Positions 27,801-37,112 of a DNA stretch of 64,000 bases are shown here, piece by piece. The notes under the pieces were generated by a model. It searched no databases and had not been told where the DNA came from. It was given only the letters and a program-made list of their open reading frames with translations. The stretch lies in assembly GCF_900446255.1 (NCBI RefSeq), contig NZ_UIGI01000001.1:1080763-1144762 (forward strand), in the 5' to 3' direction. The position numbers and the translations under genes were made by a program. Position 1 is the stretch's first letter; the number at the start of each line of letters is the position of its first letter. The stretch is from Buttiauxella agrestis. GTDB lineage: Bacteria; Pseudomonadota; Gammaproteobacteria; Enterobacterales; Enterobacteriaceae.

Positions 27801-30800
27801 GGTTGGGCGCGGATCGTTGGTCGCCTGCCCGCTGGCGATGTCACCTGTGACTGGTGTGACGTCATCGGTGACGGTGGTGATGGTCGGTTGCGCTGGTAAA
27901 GCGGTATCAACAGTGACAACAAAGTTCGGTGATATGCCGCTGGTGACGCCGCCGACGGTCTGACTTACCGCGAAGGTATGCAGGCCGTCATCCAGTGGCG
28001 TGGTGAACTGGAAACTCCACGCGCCGTTTATATCGGCCGTAATCGGTGTCTGGGCGACGCCGTCAATATAGAGTGTGACGGTAGCGTTGTCGGCAGCCTG
28101 GCCGCTGAGCGTTGGCAAGTTATCGTTGGTGCTTTGCCCGCTAGTCAGATCGCTAATGTTAGGCGCGACATCATCCAGCACCTCTATAGTTGGCGGGTGA
28201 GGGATGCCGGAAGTGACGGCGATAATATCCGCCGCCGTACTCTGGTTGCCCGCCGGATCCTGCGCAATTGCGGTTAATGCTTCGCCGGTCGTTTGTGCAG
28301 GCGAGATGGTGACGGTAAATGCCCCGGTCGTGCCATCGGCTAATCCTCTACCAATTTCGTCGCCGTTTGCGTCACGGATGATCACCGTACTGCCCGCTTC
28401 AGCCGTCCCGCTGATTAATGTCCCCGTCTCTTCCAGCGGCGTTGTGATAGTCGGCATGGCTGGCGGAGCCGTATCTACCGTAATCAAAATGGGTGCGGAT
28501 GGCCCAACCGAGTTACCCGCCGGATCGGTTGCGCCAATCGTCAGCGAATGCCCGTTTTCGGCCAGCTCAGGCAACGTCACGCTCCAGGTGCCATTCGCGC
28601 CAACGGTTGTTGTCGCAATCGGCACGATTCCGCCGTTGTCATAAATATTAATCGTGCTGCCAACGGTGCCCGTGCCGTTGAAGGTCGGGGTTTTGTCGTC
28701 GGTAACGCTGCCGCTTGTCAGCGGAGTTTGAATGACGCCTTCGTTATCAACAATTTCTGTCACCACCGGAGCGGTGAGCGGCGTGTTATCAACGGTCAAC
28801 GTAAAGTTTGCCGACGGGCTGCCGACGTTCCCCGCCGGATCGGTTCCGGTGGCGGTCAGATTCAGCGTGCCGTTCGGCAATGCGGTAGCAGGCGTAATTG
28901 TCCACACACCGCCAGCCACGACAGCGGTGCCTAGCACGGTGCTGCCGTTGTACAGCGTGATGGTATCGCCATTGATGCCGGTGCCGTGGAAGGTCGGCGT
29001 ATTGTCATCGGTGACGCCATTGGTCAGCAATGTTTGTTGCACCGCACCGACGTTATCGTCCGCTGAATCAATGGTTGGCGCAGCAGGCGGCTCGGTATCG
29101 AGGGTGAAGTTAATGGCGCCTGATGCCGGACTTTTGTTACCCGCCGCATCGCTTTCGGTCACGCTGATTGAATGGTCTGGCGTGGTGAATGGCGTATCCG
29201 GGGTAAAGCTCCAGCTGCCATCTGCCCGGACGGTCGTGGTGCCAATAGGATCGCCATTATCGAGGATCGTGATGGTATCGCCCGCCGTTCCCGTGCCGGA
29301 GAAGGTTGGAGTGGTGTCGTTGGTGCTGCCGTTATTGGCGATGGTTCCAAGCCCTGGCGACACATCGTCAGTCACGGTTGGAATGCCCGGTGTGGCAGGG
29401 ATCGAGGAGTCCACGGTTAACGTAAAGCCCGCCGATGGTAGGCCGACGTTACCTACCGGATCGGTTGCCACGGCGGTGAGCGTATGAGCGCCTTCAGTCA
29501 ACGCCGTCGTTGGGGTAAATGTCCAGTTTCCGCCAGCCGGAACGGTAATCGTGCCAATAGGCGTGGTGCCGCCATTATCGTAAATCCTGATGGTGGCCCC
29601 CACTTCCCCGGTTCCTGAAAGCGTTGGAGTCCCGTTTTGTATGCTGCCGCCGCTGACCAGTGTGGCGCTGGCACCGCCGACTTCACCCACGGCGTTAACA
29701 ATCAACGGTGCAGCCGGAGGCGTGGTGTCTATCGTCAGAGTAAAGTTGGCCGCAGGGCTGGCGTTGCCCGCCGCATCGGTCGCCACCGCGGTAAGTGCGT
29801 GCGCTCCCTCCGTCAGAGGTTGCGTTGGCGTGATATTCCATTGGCCATCGATTCCGATGGTGAATGAGCCGATGGCTGTTGCGCCATCGTAAAGCGTGAT
29901 GGTTGAGCCTGGTGCCCCGGTGCCGTTGAATTGCGGACGGGTATCATCGGTGGAAGCGTTGTTGCCAAGCGGGGCGGTTACGCTGCCGATATCATCCGCC
30001 GCGCCAGTAATGACCGGGGTTGCTGGCGGCGTGGTGTCTACCGTAATCACAAACTCTGCAGACGGAGCAATGACGTTACCCGCGGAGTCAGAAGCCGTGA
30101 CCGTAAAGCGGTGCTCGCTTTCGCTAAGCGCGGTGGTCAGCGTGTAACTCCAGGTGCCGGAGGCATCGACAGTAAACGTCGTCAGCGTCGTTGTGCCATC
30201 GAGCGTCAGAATGACCGTTGAGCCAGGTTCACCAGTGCCCTGGATTGTCGGCGTCGTGTCGTTGGTGACGCCATTATTCGGCACGGAACCGGTAATTGTT
30301 CCAAAATCATCGCTCACTAAAGTGATTGCCGGAGCGAGCGGGGCGATGGAGTCGACAGTCAGGCTAAACGATGCGGCTGGGCTGGTGTTGTTATCGGCAT
30401 CGGTCGCGGTGAAGGTCAGGTTGTGCAGCCCTTGCCCCAGCGCAGTCGTTGGCGTGAAACTCCAGATGCCGCCAGGGTCGGCGATAACAGTGCCGATTGG
30501 CGTGGTCCCGCCGTTGTCATAGATGTTGATTGTTGCACCTGGTTCGGCGGTGCCTTGCAGTGTCGGTTTGTTGTCGTTGGTGGTATCGCCGTTGTTCAGA
30601 TTGCCCGTGATATTGGCAACATCGTCAATCACAGCGCCGATCACCGGAACCGCTGGTGGCGTGGAGTCGGGGGCCTCAACCGGCGCTTCCGGCCCGGTGT
30701 TACCGGCTTTATCCGTGGCGGTGACTTCCAGCGTTTCGCCGTTGGTTTGTGCAGGCGTTATGGTGACGCTAAAGCTGCCGTCATCCCCGGCTTTTCCATC

Positions 30801-33800
30801 ACCCAGCGGGTTGCCGTTGCTGTCGCTAACCGTCACGGTACTGCCGGGTTCGGCGTTACCCGTGACCACGGTTCCTTCGTCGTTAACCGCCAGATTGGTC
30901 GGGGCGCCAGGGTCGGTGGTGTCCTGGGCGAGTACGCCGGTATTCGGGCCTTTGTTACCTGCCGCATCTGTGGCGCTGACCAACAGCGCTTCGCCGTTAG
31001 TTTGCGCCGTCGTCAGCGGAGTGACATCGAATGCGCCATTGATATCCGCAGTACCCGTTCCCAGCACCAGACCATTCCCGTCGGTGACGGTAATAATGCT
31101 GCCGGCTTCCGCCGTGCCGGTGACATGCAGACCATCCGTTGTGACCAGCAATCCGGTTGGGGCAGCGGGTGGAGTGGTATCAACAATCACGGTGTAGGTA
31201 TTTGATACTGTGCTGACGTTGCCCACGGCGTCCGTGGCGGTGACGGTGAAACTGTGGCTGCCTTCACCCAGAGCCGTCGGCGTGTAGCTCCAGGTCCCTG
31301 TTCCATCGACAAGAATTGTGCCAATGACGGTGCCGTTATCGCTGATGGTAATGGTGGAGTTAGCTTCTCTTGTTCCGCTGAGAATCGGGGTGGTGTCGTT
31401 GGTCGATTGCCCGGAGAGCACCGGTACTTGCAGGGTGTCATTATTATCAACGGCACCCGTGATAACTGGCGCAGCAGGTGCGGTCGCATCAATATCAATC
31501 GTAAAACTTGTCGATATGCCACCGACGTTACCGGCCAAGTCCGTCGCCTGGGCGGTAAAGATATGCGGTCCATCAAGCAGATTAGAGCCAGGTGTGAATG
31601 TCCAGGTTCCGTCGGTATTGACGACAGCGGTGTCCAGCAGGACACCATTGTCGAAAATGGTCACTGTTGTACCCGCTTCACCGGTGCCGTGAATGGTTGG
31701 ACGCGGATCGTTGGTCGCCTGATTGTTTGTTAGCTCACCCGTTCCCGGCGTGACGTCATCAACCACGCCAGTGATCGCAGGCGCGCCAGGTGCCGTTGTA
31801 TCAATCGTGACGGTAAAGTCGACGGTAAATCCGCTGGTTCCCGCGACGGTTGTTTGAGTTGCCGTGAAGGTATGTTGGCCCTGTAGCAATGGTATAAGGG
31901 GCTGGTAGCTCCAGTTTCCACTGCCGTCCACTGAGATAATTATCGGGAGTGGGTTGTTATCAATGTAGAGATTCACGGTCGCACCAGGAGCTGCCGTACC
32001 GCGAACTTCTGGCTGCGTGTCATTGGTAGATTGCCCGTTGGTGACATTCCCGCTCACTGGGTTCACGTCATCAACAAGCAGCGTGATGACAGGTGGCTGC
32101 GGCAGGCCGGAGTTGCTGGCAGTAAAGCTGGTTGAATCGCTGGTATTTCCGGCAAGATCCTGGGCAATAGCCGTCAGCGTTCCCCCTGCGGTTTGCGCCG
32201 GGGAAATATTGATATTGAATGCGCCGGTGCTACTGTCAGCCGTCCCTCTGCCGATTTCAGTCCCACCTGCATCTTTAATAATGACGGTGCTGCCTGCTTC
32301 GGCAGTGCCGCTAACCTGCGTCCCGGTGGTTTCAACGGGCAGAGTGATTCCTGGCGCAGGCGGCGGTGTGTTATCGACAGTAATGACAATCGGTGCGGAT
32401 GGCCCGACGGAATTACCCGCAGGATCGGTCGCACCGATAGTCAGAGAATGCTGCGTTTCGCTAAGTTCCGGTAGCGTAATTGACCAGCTACCATCCGGGG
32501 CGACGACGGTGGTGCCAATCGGCGTGGTTCCACCGTTATCATAAATATTAATCGTGCTACCCGCGGTGCCTGTGCCGTTAAAGGTTGGCGTTTTGTCGTC
32601 CGTGAAACTGCCATCGGTCAGTGGGGTTTGAATCGCCCCTACGTCATCCACAATGCCCGTTACCACAGGCTCGGCGAGCGGGGTGGTGTAAAGGGTCAAG
32701 GCAAAATTGGCCGAAGGATCGCTGACGTTACCGACTGCATCGGTCGCGGTTGCGGTCAGATTTAATGGGCCACCTGCCAGCGCCACGGTTGGGGTGATGC
32801 TCCAGACTCCGCCTGAAACGGTTGTGATGCCAAGCAATGTGCTGCCGTTGTAGAGCTTGATGATATCGCCATCGACACCCGTTCCGTGGAAGGTGGGGGT
32901 CGTGTCGTCAGTAATACCGCCGTTGAGCACTGGTTGCTGGAGATCACCGACATTATCGTCGGCATTCAAAATGACTGGCGCGTCGGGTGCGGTGGTATCG
33001 ACCGTAAAGGCGAAGCCCGTAGAAGGCTGGCTGACGTTGCCTGCTTCATCTGTGGCGGTAAGGGTCAGATTATGGCTGCCATTTCCCAGCGGTGCGGTTG
33101 GGGTGTAGCTCCAGTTCCCTGTTCCATCAACGGTGATAGTTCCAATAACCACACCATTGTCTTTGAGGGTGAGGGTGGTGTTAGCTTCGCCTAATCCTTT
33201 GAGAGAAGGGTGATTTTCGTTGGTATCGCGGTTGGCAAGAATAGGTATCTCCAGCGAACCGTTCTCGCTGTATACGCCTGTGATTGACGGTAGCGCTGGC
33301 GCTGTCGCATCAATAGTCACTGCAAATCCTGGCGATGTTCCGCTTAGATTACCCGCAGCATCCGTCGCGCTGGTGGTGAAAACGTGGCTTCCATCGCCCA
33401 GGTTTGTGTCTGGCGTGAAGTTCCAGGTTCCATCGGCCTGGACCTGAGTGGTGCCCAGCAATGTTGTTCCATTATCGAAAATCGCCACGGTACTACCGGC
33501 TTCGCCAGTGCCATTAAGAGTTGGACGAGGATCGTTACTCAGTTGGCCGCTAGTCAGGTTGCCAGTTACCGGCGTGACATCATCCACTACGCTGGTAATC
33601 ACCGGCGTGGATGGTGGGAGGGCGTCGAAAGCGGTGAATTCAGCTTCTGCGCCCGTATTCCCAACAACATCGACAGCAACGGCGAAGAGTGTTTCACCCG
33701 CTGTTTGTGCTGGAGAAAGGGTGATGGTGAATATACCTGTCGTGGCATCTGCCATTCCTTCGCCAATTTTGTTGCCATCGGCGTCGGTAATTATCACCGT

Positions 33801-34943
33801 ACTGCCCGCTTCGGCGGTGCCCGTTACCGTTGCACCATCTTGCGAAACATCAAGATTTTCGGGGGCGGCAGGCCCCTGGCTATCAATAGTGACGGTATAG
33901 CTGCCGGATGGATCACTTTCACCTTTTTCATTGGTGGCGGTGGCGGTGAAGTTATGTGTTCCATCTGCAAGGGGAGTGCCTGGTGTAAAGCTCCAGTTGC
34001 CGTTGGCATCAGCGACGACGGTGCCAATTTGCTGACCGTTGTCGAAGATACGCACCGTGGAGTTTGCCAGTGCAACGCCTTCTATGGTCGGGGTATTATC
34101 GTTCGTCGATTGTCCGTCCAAAACCAGGCCGGTGGTCGGTTCCGCGTCATCATTTACAGCGGTTACAACGGGTTCGACAGGATCGGGAATCAGCGGCGCG
34201 GTGACTGTGGCATCAGGGCCAGTATTTCCTGCGGGATCGGTGGCGTGCGCTGTGAGATCTTCGCCGTTAATTTGCGGATTGGTCAGTGGGATTGAAAAAT
34301 TGCCATTACCATCAGCGGTGCCTGTTCCGATAACCTGGCCTGCGCTATCGGTAATGGTCACGGTACTGCCAGGTTCAGCGCTGCCGGTAATAGTTTTACC
34401 GTCAGCCGAGACGTTCAGATTTGTCGGTGCTGCGGGTGGGGTGGTATCAGCCGCTGGTGGCGCAGGGTTTGGAGAGCCAGGGCCACCGTTGCCGTTAGAG
34501 TTGTCGCTCCCACCGCCGCCGCCGCCTCCGCCAGCAGCAAGGGCAATCCCCCCAGCAACGGCGACTCCGCCCAGCACCCAGGGCCAAATCGCTCCGCCGC
34601 CGTGAGATTCGGCACCTGTGGCGGCCATCAGCTCATCAATATTGGCGATGTGTTCGAAGTGAAAAGCAGAGTCGGTATCCTGCACCCACCACAGCGCACC
34701 TTTGCTATCTTCAAGAACTAATTGGTTGCCGCCCTGATCGGCAAACGCATAGAAATTTTTAACGGTAATTACTTCGCCATCTCGCAGAGTGATAACCATA
34801 TCCTGATTAGTGCGAGCAATACTGGCGATATCAGCACGCTCGGCCCTGAGTTCTACAATTGAAGGAGCATTCAGCGTGATTTCTGAGCTTTCAACATTAT
34901 TCGTTACGCCAGTCAGTTTTGAGATGATTGATATTGAACGCAT
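21888..34943 (-). CDS. bapA: Giant biofilm-associated adhesin BapA
   Basis: A 4351-residue surface adhesin. Start ATG 34943 is chosen because GGAG lies eight bases upstream; ATG 34961 precedes that site. An N-terminal BapA prefix domain (about 1-115) is followed by a hydrophobic GGVAVAGGIALAA stretch and a poly-Gly linker. About residues 165-3458 are 33 Ig-like repeats of 85-105 residues, 25 long (with DDV-TG-, TNDTTPT, G-G-AGSTV, DG-WSFTP, AGN-S and VDTTAP signposts) and 8 short. Then come three units combining an about 150-residue beta module with a VCBS-like repeat (YGTL-I--DG-YTY-L). The last 120 residues form the type I secretion signal (GGNGADTWHNFSL, DKIDIHDLL). The order smpB-bapA-bapBCD-ssrA is as in Salmonella, where BapA (3825 aa) promotes biofilm formation. 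Confidence 0.9.
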   Translation of the reverse strand: MRSISIISKLTGVTNNVESSEITLNAPSIVELRAERADIASIARTNQDMVITLRDGEVITVKNFYAFADQGGNQLVLEDSKGALWWVQDTDSAFHFEHIANIDELMAATGAESHGGGAIWPWVLGGVAVAGGIALAAGGGGGGGGSDNSNGNGGPGSPNPAPPAADTTPPAAPTNLNVSADGKTITGSAEPGSTVTITDSAGQVIGTGTADGNGNFSIPLTNPQINGEDLTAHATDPAGNTGPDATVTAPLIPDPVEPVVTAVNDDAEPTTGLVLDGQSTNDNTPTIEGVALANSTVRIFDNGQQIGTVVADANGNWSFTPGTPLADGTHNFTATATNEKGESDPSGSYTVTIDSQGPAAPENLDVSQDGATVTGTAEAGSTVIITDADGNKIGEGMADATTGIFTITLSPAQTAGETLFAVAVDVVGNTGAEAEFTAFDALPPSTPVITSVVDDVTPVTGNLTSGQLSNDPRPTLNGTGEAGSTVAIFDNGTTLLGTTQVQADGTWNFTPDTNLGDGSHVFTTSATDAAGNLSGTSPGFAVTIDATAPALPSITGVYSENGSLEIPILANRDTNENHPSLKGLGEANTTLTLKDNGVVIGTITVDGTGNWSYTPTAPLGNGSHNLTLTATDEAGNVSQPSTGFAFTVDTTAPDAPVILNADDNVGDLQQPVLNGGITDDTTPTFHGTGVDGDIIKLYNGSTLLGITTVSGGVWSITPTVALAGGPLNLTATATDAVGNVSDPSANFALTLYTTPLAEPVVTGIVDDVGAIQTPLTDGSFTDDKTPTFNGTGTAGSTINIYDNGGTTPIGTTVVAPDGSWSITLPELSETQHSLTIGATDPAGNSVGPSAPIVITVDNTPPPAPGITLPVETTGTQVSGTAEAGSTVIIKDAGGTEIGRGTADSSTGAFNINISPAQTAGGTLTAIAQDLAGNTSDSTSFTASNSGLPQPPVITLLVDDVNPVSGNVTNGQSTNDTQPEVRGTAAPGATVNLYIDNNPLPIIISVDGSGNWSYQPLIPLLQGQHTFTATQTTVAGTSGFTVDFTVTIDTTAPGAPAITGVVDDVTPGTGELTNNQATNDPRPTIHGTGEAGTTVTIFDNGVLLDTAVVNTDGTWTFTPGSNLLDGPHIFTAQATDLAGNVGGISTSFTIDIDATAPAAPVITGAVDNNDTLQVPVLSGQSTNDTTPILSGTREANSTITISDNGTVIGTILVDGTGTWSYTPTALGEGSHSFTVTATDAVGNVSTVSNTYTVIVDTTPPAAPTGLLVTTDGLHVTGTAEAGSIITVTDGNGLVLGTGTADINGAFDVTPLTTAQTNGEALLVSATDAAGNKGPNTGVLAQDTTDPGAPTNLAVNDEGTVVTGNAEPGSTVTVSDSNGNPLGDGKAGDDGSFSVTITPAQTNGETLEVTATDKAGNTGPEAPVEAPDSTPPAVPVIGAVIDDVANITGNLNNGDTTNDNKPTLQGTAEPGATINIYDNGGTTPIGTVIADPGGIWSFTPTTALGQGLHNLTFTATDADNNTSPAASFSLTVDSIAPLAPAITLVSDDFGTITGSVPNNGVTNDTTPTIQGTGEPGSTVILTLDGTTTLTTFTVDASGTWSYTLTTALSESEHRFTVTASDSAGNVIAPSAEFVITVDTTPPATPVITGAADDIGSVTAPLGNNASTDDTRPQFNGTGAPGSTITLYDGATAIGSFTIGIDGQWNITPTQPLTEGAHALTAVATDAAGNASPAANFTLTIDTTPPAAPLIVNAVGEVGGASATLVSGGSIQNGTPTLSGTGEVGATIRIYDNGGTTPIGTITVPAGGNWTFTPTTALTEGAHTLTAVATDPVGNVGLPSAGFTLTVDSSIPATPGIPTVTDDVSPGLGTIANNGSTNDTTPTFSGTGTAGDTITILDNGDPIGTTTVRADGSWSFTPDTPFTTPDHSISVTESDAAGNKSPASGAINFTLDTEPPAAPTIDSADDNVGAVQQTLLTNGVTDDNTPTFHGTGINGDTITLYNGSTVLGTAVVAGGVWTITPATALPNGTLNLTATGTDPAGNVGSPSANFTLTVDNTPLTAPVVTEIVDNEGVIQTPLTSGSVTDDKTPTFNGTGTVGSTINIYDNGGIVPIATTTVGANGTWSVTLPELAENGHSLTIGATDPAGNSVGPSAPILITVDTAPPAMPTITTPLEETGTLISGTAEAGSTVIIRDANGDEIGRGLADGTTGAFTVTISPAQTTGEALTAIAQDPAGNQSTAADIIAVTSGIPHPPTIEVLDDVAPNISDLTSGQSTNDNLPTLSGQAADNATVTLYIDGVAQTPITADINGAWSFQFTTPLDDGLHTFAVSQTVGGVTSGISPNFVVTVDTALPAQPTITTVTDDVTPVTGDIASGQATNDPRPTLTGSGETGSTITILDNGSPIGTAVVGAGGTWTFTPTVDLGNGSHPITVTSTDAAGNVSVPSAGFSLNVDTTAPLAPVISSVTDDGATPGAVVSGQPTNDNTPTFSGTVEPNTTLIISDNGTVVATIPVDATGNWTWTPNPALTEGSHPLTLTTTDAAGNVSPATTFNSVIDTSAPVVPAITLVVDDQTQAGDVTLTSGQATKDTLPTVSGTSEANAIITLRDGNTIIGTTTANGAGVWSLDPTSALGQGNHNLTVTATDAAGNVSNPSGVFSVVVDSVAPTAPLIVTVTDNTAPNLGPITSGVPTNETRPVITGSGEVGATITVSDGNQVLGTTTVGAGGTWSFTPGTPLTSGSHNLTVTATDATGNVSAPSAGFNVVVDVAAPTAPAITNIVDDIGSATGDLVNNQVTDDTRPALRGTAEAGSTVNIYDNGTLIGTTTAVGGVWNFTPPANAALGNGNHAFTVTATDTAGNVSPPSVAFNIVVDTAAPTSPIVIQAFDDVGPVTGPLVSGQTTNDKQPLLSGTAEANSTVNIYDNGGTTPIGTVTALPNGTWSFTPSGDLSEGTHVFTATSTDAAGNLGAVSGTFTLNIDSFAPATPTLTTVVDDVAGGAVGSLGNGQVTNDARPTLNGTGEAGSTLAIFDGATQIGTVTVPAGGNWSFTPTTPLTTGLHTFTLTSTDAAGNISPTSAGFAIVVDTTAPTAPIITSIVDDVAGGVFNGSIANNQATNDRLPTLNGTAEANATVNIYDNGVLYTTVTANGSGVWTYTPPAGQLLSEGVHSFTVTATDLAGNISALSQPAAIVVDVTPPALPTGLAVNATGTSVTGTAEAGSTVTITTSGGTVLGTATADGTGAFTIAISPAQTNAQVLQAFAQDAAGNTGNAASVTAPSTALPGVPVITSVVDDFAAVTGNVANGQSTNDATPTINGIADVGATVNVYNNGVLMGTTVAGVGGVWSYTPTGALSEGSHAFTATATNVNGTGGASTPATVVVDTVAPLAPTATISGDGTTISGTAEANSTVTITLPGGTTVTTTANAGGSYSLTLPTREIGGEVLSVKATDAAGNTSPSITATAPVLPLAADDNVVNLALTTNAQVTTSHASDYGVLLVGALGNVASVLGNDTAQVGFNIAAGGSGNITIDASATGVVLSLLNTLEVAVQKYDSVTGTWSTIIDSSMPQFANLLTLGASGVTMNITGLPEGSYRVLSYNTSLLATGSLTNLDVSVVQTSAGTITSGTTHPGNVIIDAGPTGSSDTAPAGTVVSSVTNAQGVTTQIGAGGADIQGQYGVLHINQDGSYTYTLTNTSATVLGHTENFTYTITFNGVSNSAQLVVTLGNGAPANTVTATDNTASLTYNTDVEAVNHGPSSQGGFSVVGVGLGNVLSLNVLANMTNPIIFDVDDGSTRTMTLQASVGGVALLSTFDLYIYKFNDVTQQFEQYKVVNTWLTAPLLGGTSGQLTLTLPGGEYLFLLNNASGVTVLTGYTLNILQDHTYAVESVTASTTGNVLADDVAPVNSHITQVNGVAVAASGTTTIVGEYGTLTIDANGNYTYKLNAGVGADSIKTPDSFIYTVTAPNGDTDTASLNVTATPTPVNAIDDISTAMAVSTAQTTANYSDTTVGSAVWNAALLSSTSKSGSGTFVVGANDVLHNPVLHFNVASLLSLGGLNVTWNITDGSGAVVRNGSFSGGILLGGVADINLTGLDLQAGTYTLNYTGSMGPLALGQVSITPTVTGTTIDLDNYLTQGGSTVHGNLYDGTDSSGAIDQLGTVHTLLSITGFNGSTATLDPLTNSSASATIQGHYGTLQIGIDGAYTYTLNSGINPASITTRETFTYTLNDQNGHSDSATLTINMNPQFVSTALSDVITGSAYGDTLVYHLLTSASATGGNGADTWHNFSLAQGDKIDIHDLLVGWNPASSNIANYLNVTTSGNNTVISIDRDGTGTTYTAPTTLVTLENTHTTLDELVQQHHIIT

Positions 34944-35725
34944 TATTATCACTCCATTCAATGTGAACGTAGGGGCTTTGACACAGCTGATGCACGCAAA
35001 TAACTTCCCCTGAACAAAGTATTAAAATGATTCCATTGATCTATAAATTTGAAGCGAACGAATCCGGACATCAGAATGATGACGACTAGCGTTATTGATA
35101 AATTAGGTTTTCTTCCGGGTCACATATTTATATAAATGGAAACTTCATACTTTCTTATCATTTTATTTCAGGGTTATTGAAAATATAGACAGGAAAGCAT
35201 GAAAGCGCAAATTAAGGATTGCTAAAGAAAATCTTTAGTATCGATGAACTATCATTTTGCCGAAACATGAGTTATCAGGGCAAGATTCCTGGGATTTACC
35301 TGAAGGGTGGCTATACGGTTTTTCTCGATTAAATTTGTTTTTATTCAATGTATTGCATGATTTATTTGTGTTGGGCTATGACGGCTTTAATCAATTGAAG
35401 GCGCTGTTTTTATAAGGTTATTTTTCCGGAGAGAAAGCTGTTCATTTATCTGTTTGAGTTGAAATAGAGGAGAAAAATTTTGCTTTTATTAAGCAGGGTT
35501 TATCCAACGAAGCGGGTTGTTGCGGATAATACTGAATGGGTTTATGAGAGGTAGCACACAACTAATAAATGTGCGGAATATATTTTCCATAAATAACTCA
35601 CCGAAACTAATTATTCAGAATGACAATTTTATATTTAACTTATTTATAAAGCAGGAATATAAAATACATTACCGATTCTTAGTAATAAGAGCCGGTAATG
35701 ATATCTATAGGTTATAGAATAAGGG
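34944..35725. other. Long AT-rich leader/control region of bapA
   Basis: About 780 bases without a supportable gene. A 66-codon frame at 35517-35717 lacks a ribosome site and coding character. Such a long AT-rich upstream region fits a heavily regulated surface gene (H-NS silencing is an inference). At 35669-35698 a stem TTACCG-TCTT/AAGA-CGGTAA probably ends smpB transcription. Confidence 0.5.
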
Positions 35726-36208
35726 TTATCGACCTGCGTGTTTCATAATGCGTGCTTTGTCTACCGCCCACTCTTTATCTTTCAAATCGTTACGCTTGTC
35801 GTGTTGTTTCTTACCTTTTGCTACGCCGATTTTGACTTTACACCAGGCATTTTTCCAGTACATCGACAGAGCCACGACGGTATAACCATCACGATTAATG
35901 CGCCCGTAAAGATTGTCCAGTTCGCGCTGGTTAAGCAGGAGTTTACGCGTGCGTGTAGGGTCGCAGACCACATGGCTTGAAGCCACATTTAACGGGGTAA
36001 AGTTGGCGCCGAACAAGTATGCTTCGCCGTCTTTCAAAATGACGTAGCTATCACCTATGTTGGCCTTCCCGGCACGTAGAGATTTTACTTCCCAGCCTTG
36101 TAGCACTAGCCCCGCTTCATACTCATCTTCGATAAAGTATTCATGGCGGGCGCGTTTGTTTTGCGCAATGGTGGCTGAACCTGGTTTGAATGCTTTTTTC
36201 TTTGTCAT
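35726..36208 (-). CDS. smpB: SsrA-binding protein SmpB
   Basis: A 160-residue RNA-binding protein required for tmRNA function on stalled ribosomes. It shows the family blocks [36 protein letters not shown] and the basic tail [15 protein letters not shown] that inserts into the mRNA channel. Length equals E. coli SmpB. In E. coli smpB directly precedes ssrA; here the bap locus lies between them, all on the same strand. Confidence 0.97.
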   Translation of the reverse strand: MTKKKAFKPGSATIAQNKRARHEYFIEDEYEAGLVLQGWEVKSLRAGKANIGDSYVILKDGEAYLFGANFTPLNVASSHVVCDPTRTRKLLLNQRELDNLYGRINRDGYTVVALSMYWKNAWCKVKIGVAKGKKQHDKRNDLKDKEWAVDKARIMKHAGR

Positions 36209-36362
36209 AGTGCTGCTCAGTATATGTAATCCAGGAGTTCAAATACACCCCGCTTCGCTGCGAGGATGAAGGCATATCTTAGCACGGCTCCAGGCTAAGA
36301 GTTTTTCTTTGCGTGATGATAAATGTTATTATTTGCCCGTTTTGTGACTCTCAGGAAATGCT

Positions 36363-36800
36363 ATGCCTCAGATTACCCGTACTGCGCTAGTGCCTTACAG
36401 CGCGGAGCAGATGTATCAATTAGTGAACGACGTGAAATCCTATCCAGATTTTTTACCGGGTTGCACAGGCAGCCGGGTGCTTAACGCGTCGGCCGAACAG
36501 ATGACGGCGGCGGTCGATGTTTCCAAAGCTGGGATCAGCAAAACTTTCACGACGCGTAACACCCTGACCAGCAATCAAAGCATTTTGATGCATCTTGTTG
36601 ATGGGCCGTTTAAGTCATTAATGGGGGGCTGGAAGTTCACGCCATTAAGCGCTGAAGCATGCCGTATTGAGTTCCAACTTGATTTTGAATTTACCAACAA
36701 ACTTATCGAGTTGGCATTTGGGCGTATCTTCAAAGAGCTTGCGGGTAACATGGTTCAGGCGTTTACCGTGCGTGCGAAAGAGGTCTACAGTGTCGCCTGA
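36363..36800 (+). CDS. ratA: Ribosome association toxin / coenzyme Q-binding START protein RatA
   Basis: A 145-residue START/COQ10-type protein ([25 protein letters not shown] at the N-terminus is diagnostic). The E. coli protein was reported to bind 50S subunits when overproduced, and the family member Coq10 binds ubiquinone. It is divergent from smpB and overlaps rnfH by 11 bases (GTGTCGCCTGA), so the two are co-translated. Confidence 0.93.
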   Translation: MPQITRTALVPYSAEQMYQLVNDVKSYPDFLPGCTGSRVLNASAEQMTAAVDVSKAGISKTFTTRNTLTSNQSILMHLVDGPFKSLMGGWKFTPLSAEACRIEFQLDFEFTNKLIELAFGRIFKELAGNMVQAFTVRAKEVYSVA

Positions 36801-37080
36801 AATTAAGGTCGAAGTGGTTTATGCGCTGCCTGAAAAGCAGTACTTGCTTAAAGTCTGGCTGGCGCATGGAAGTACCGTTGAGCAGGCGATTGCCGCATCG
36901 GGCATCCTTGAATTGCGTACCGATATTGATTTGACGAAGAATAAGGTTGGGATTTTTAGCCGACCGGTAAAACTGACCGACACGCTTAACGACGGAGATC
37001 GGGTGGAGATTTATCGACCGCTCATTGCTGACCCGAAAGAGTTAAGACGCCAGCGCGCTGAAAAGGCTGCTCAGAAGTAG
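36790..37080 (+). CDS. rnfH: RnfH-family ubiquitin-like protein
   Basis: A 96-residue protein, exactly the length of E. coli RnfH, with the conserved [16 protein letters not shown] and [20 protein letters not shown] blocks. It begins with GTG at 36790, inside the end of ratA; no ATG exists in the right place. The fold is beta-grasp. The function is not firmly known. Confidence 0.92.
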   Translation: MSPEIKVEVVYALPEKQYLLKVWLAHGSTVEQAIAASGILELRTDIDLTKNKVGIFSRPVKLTDTLNDGDRVEIYRPLIADPKELRRQRAEKAAQK

Positions 37081-37112
37081 ACAAAAAAGTAGTCGAAACA
37101 GTAGCAAAAACA

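Noticed and set aside
21888-34943. Many open frames on the plus strand opposite bapA, some over 200 codons
   Set aside because: They are a by-product of the repetitive, GC-rich adhesin code; they recur with each repeat and have no ribosome sites.
34944-35725. Short frame at 35517-35717 upstream of bapA
   Set aside because: No ribosome site, AT-driven composition and no recognisable motif.
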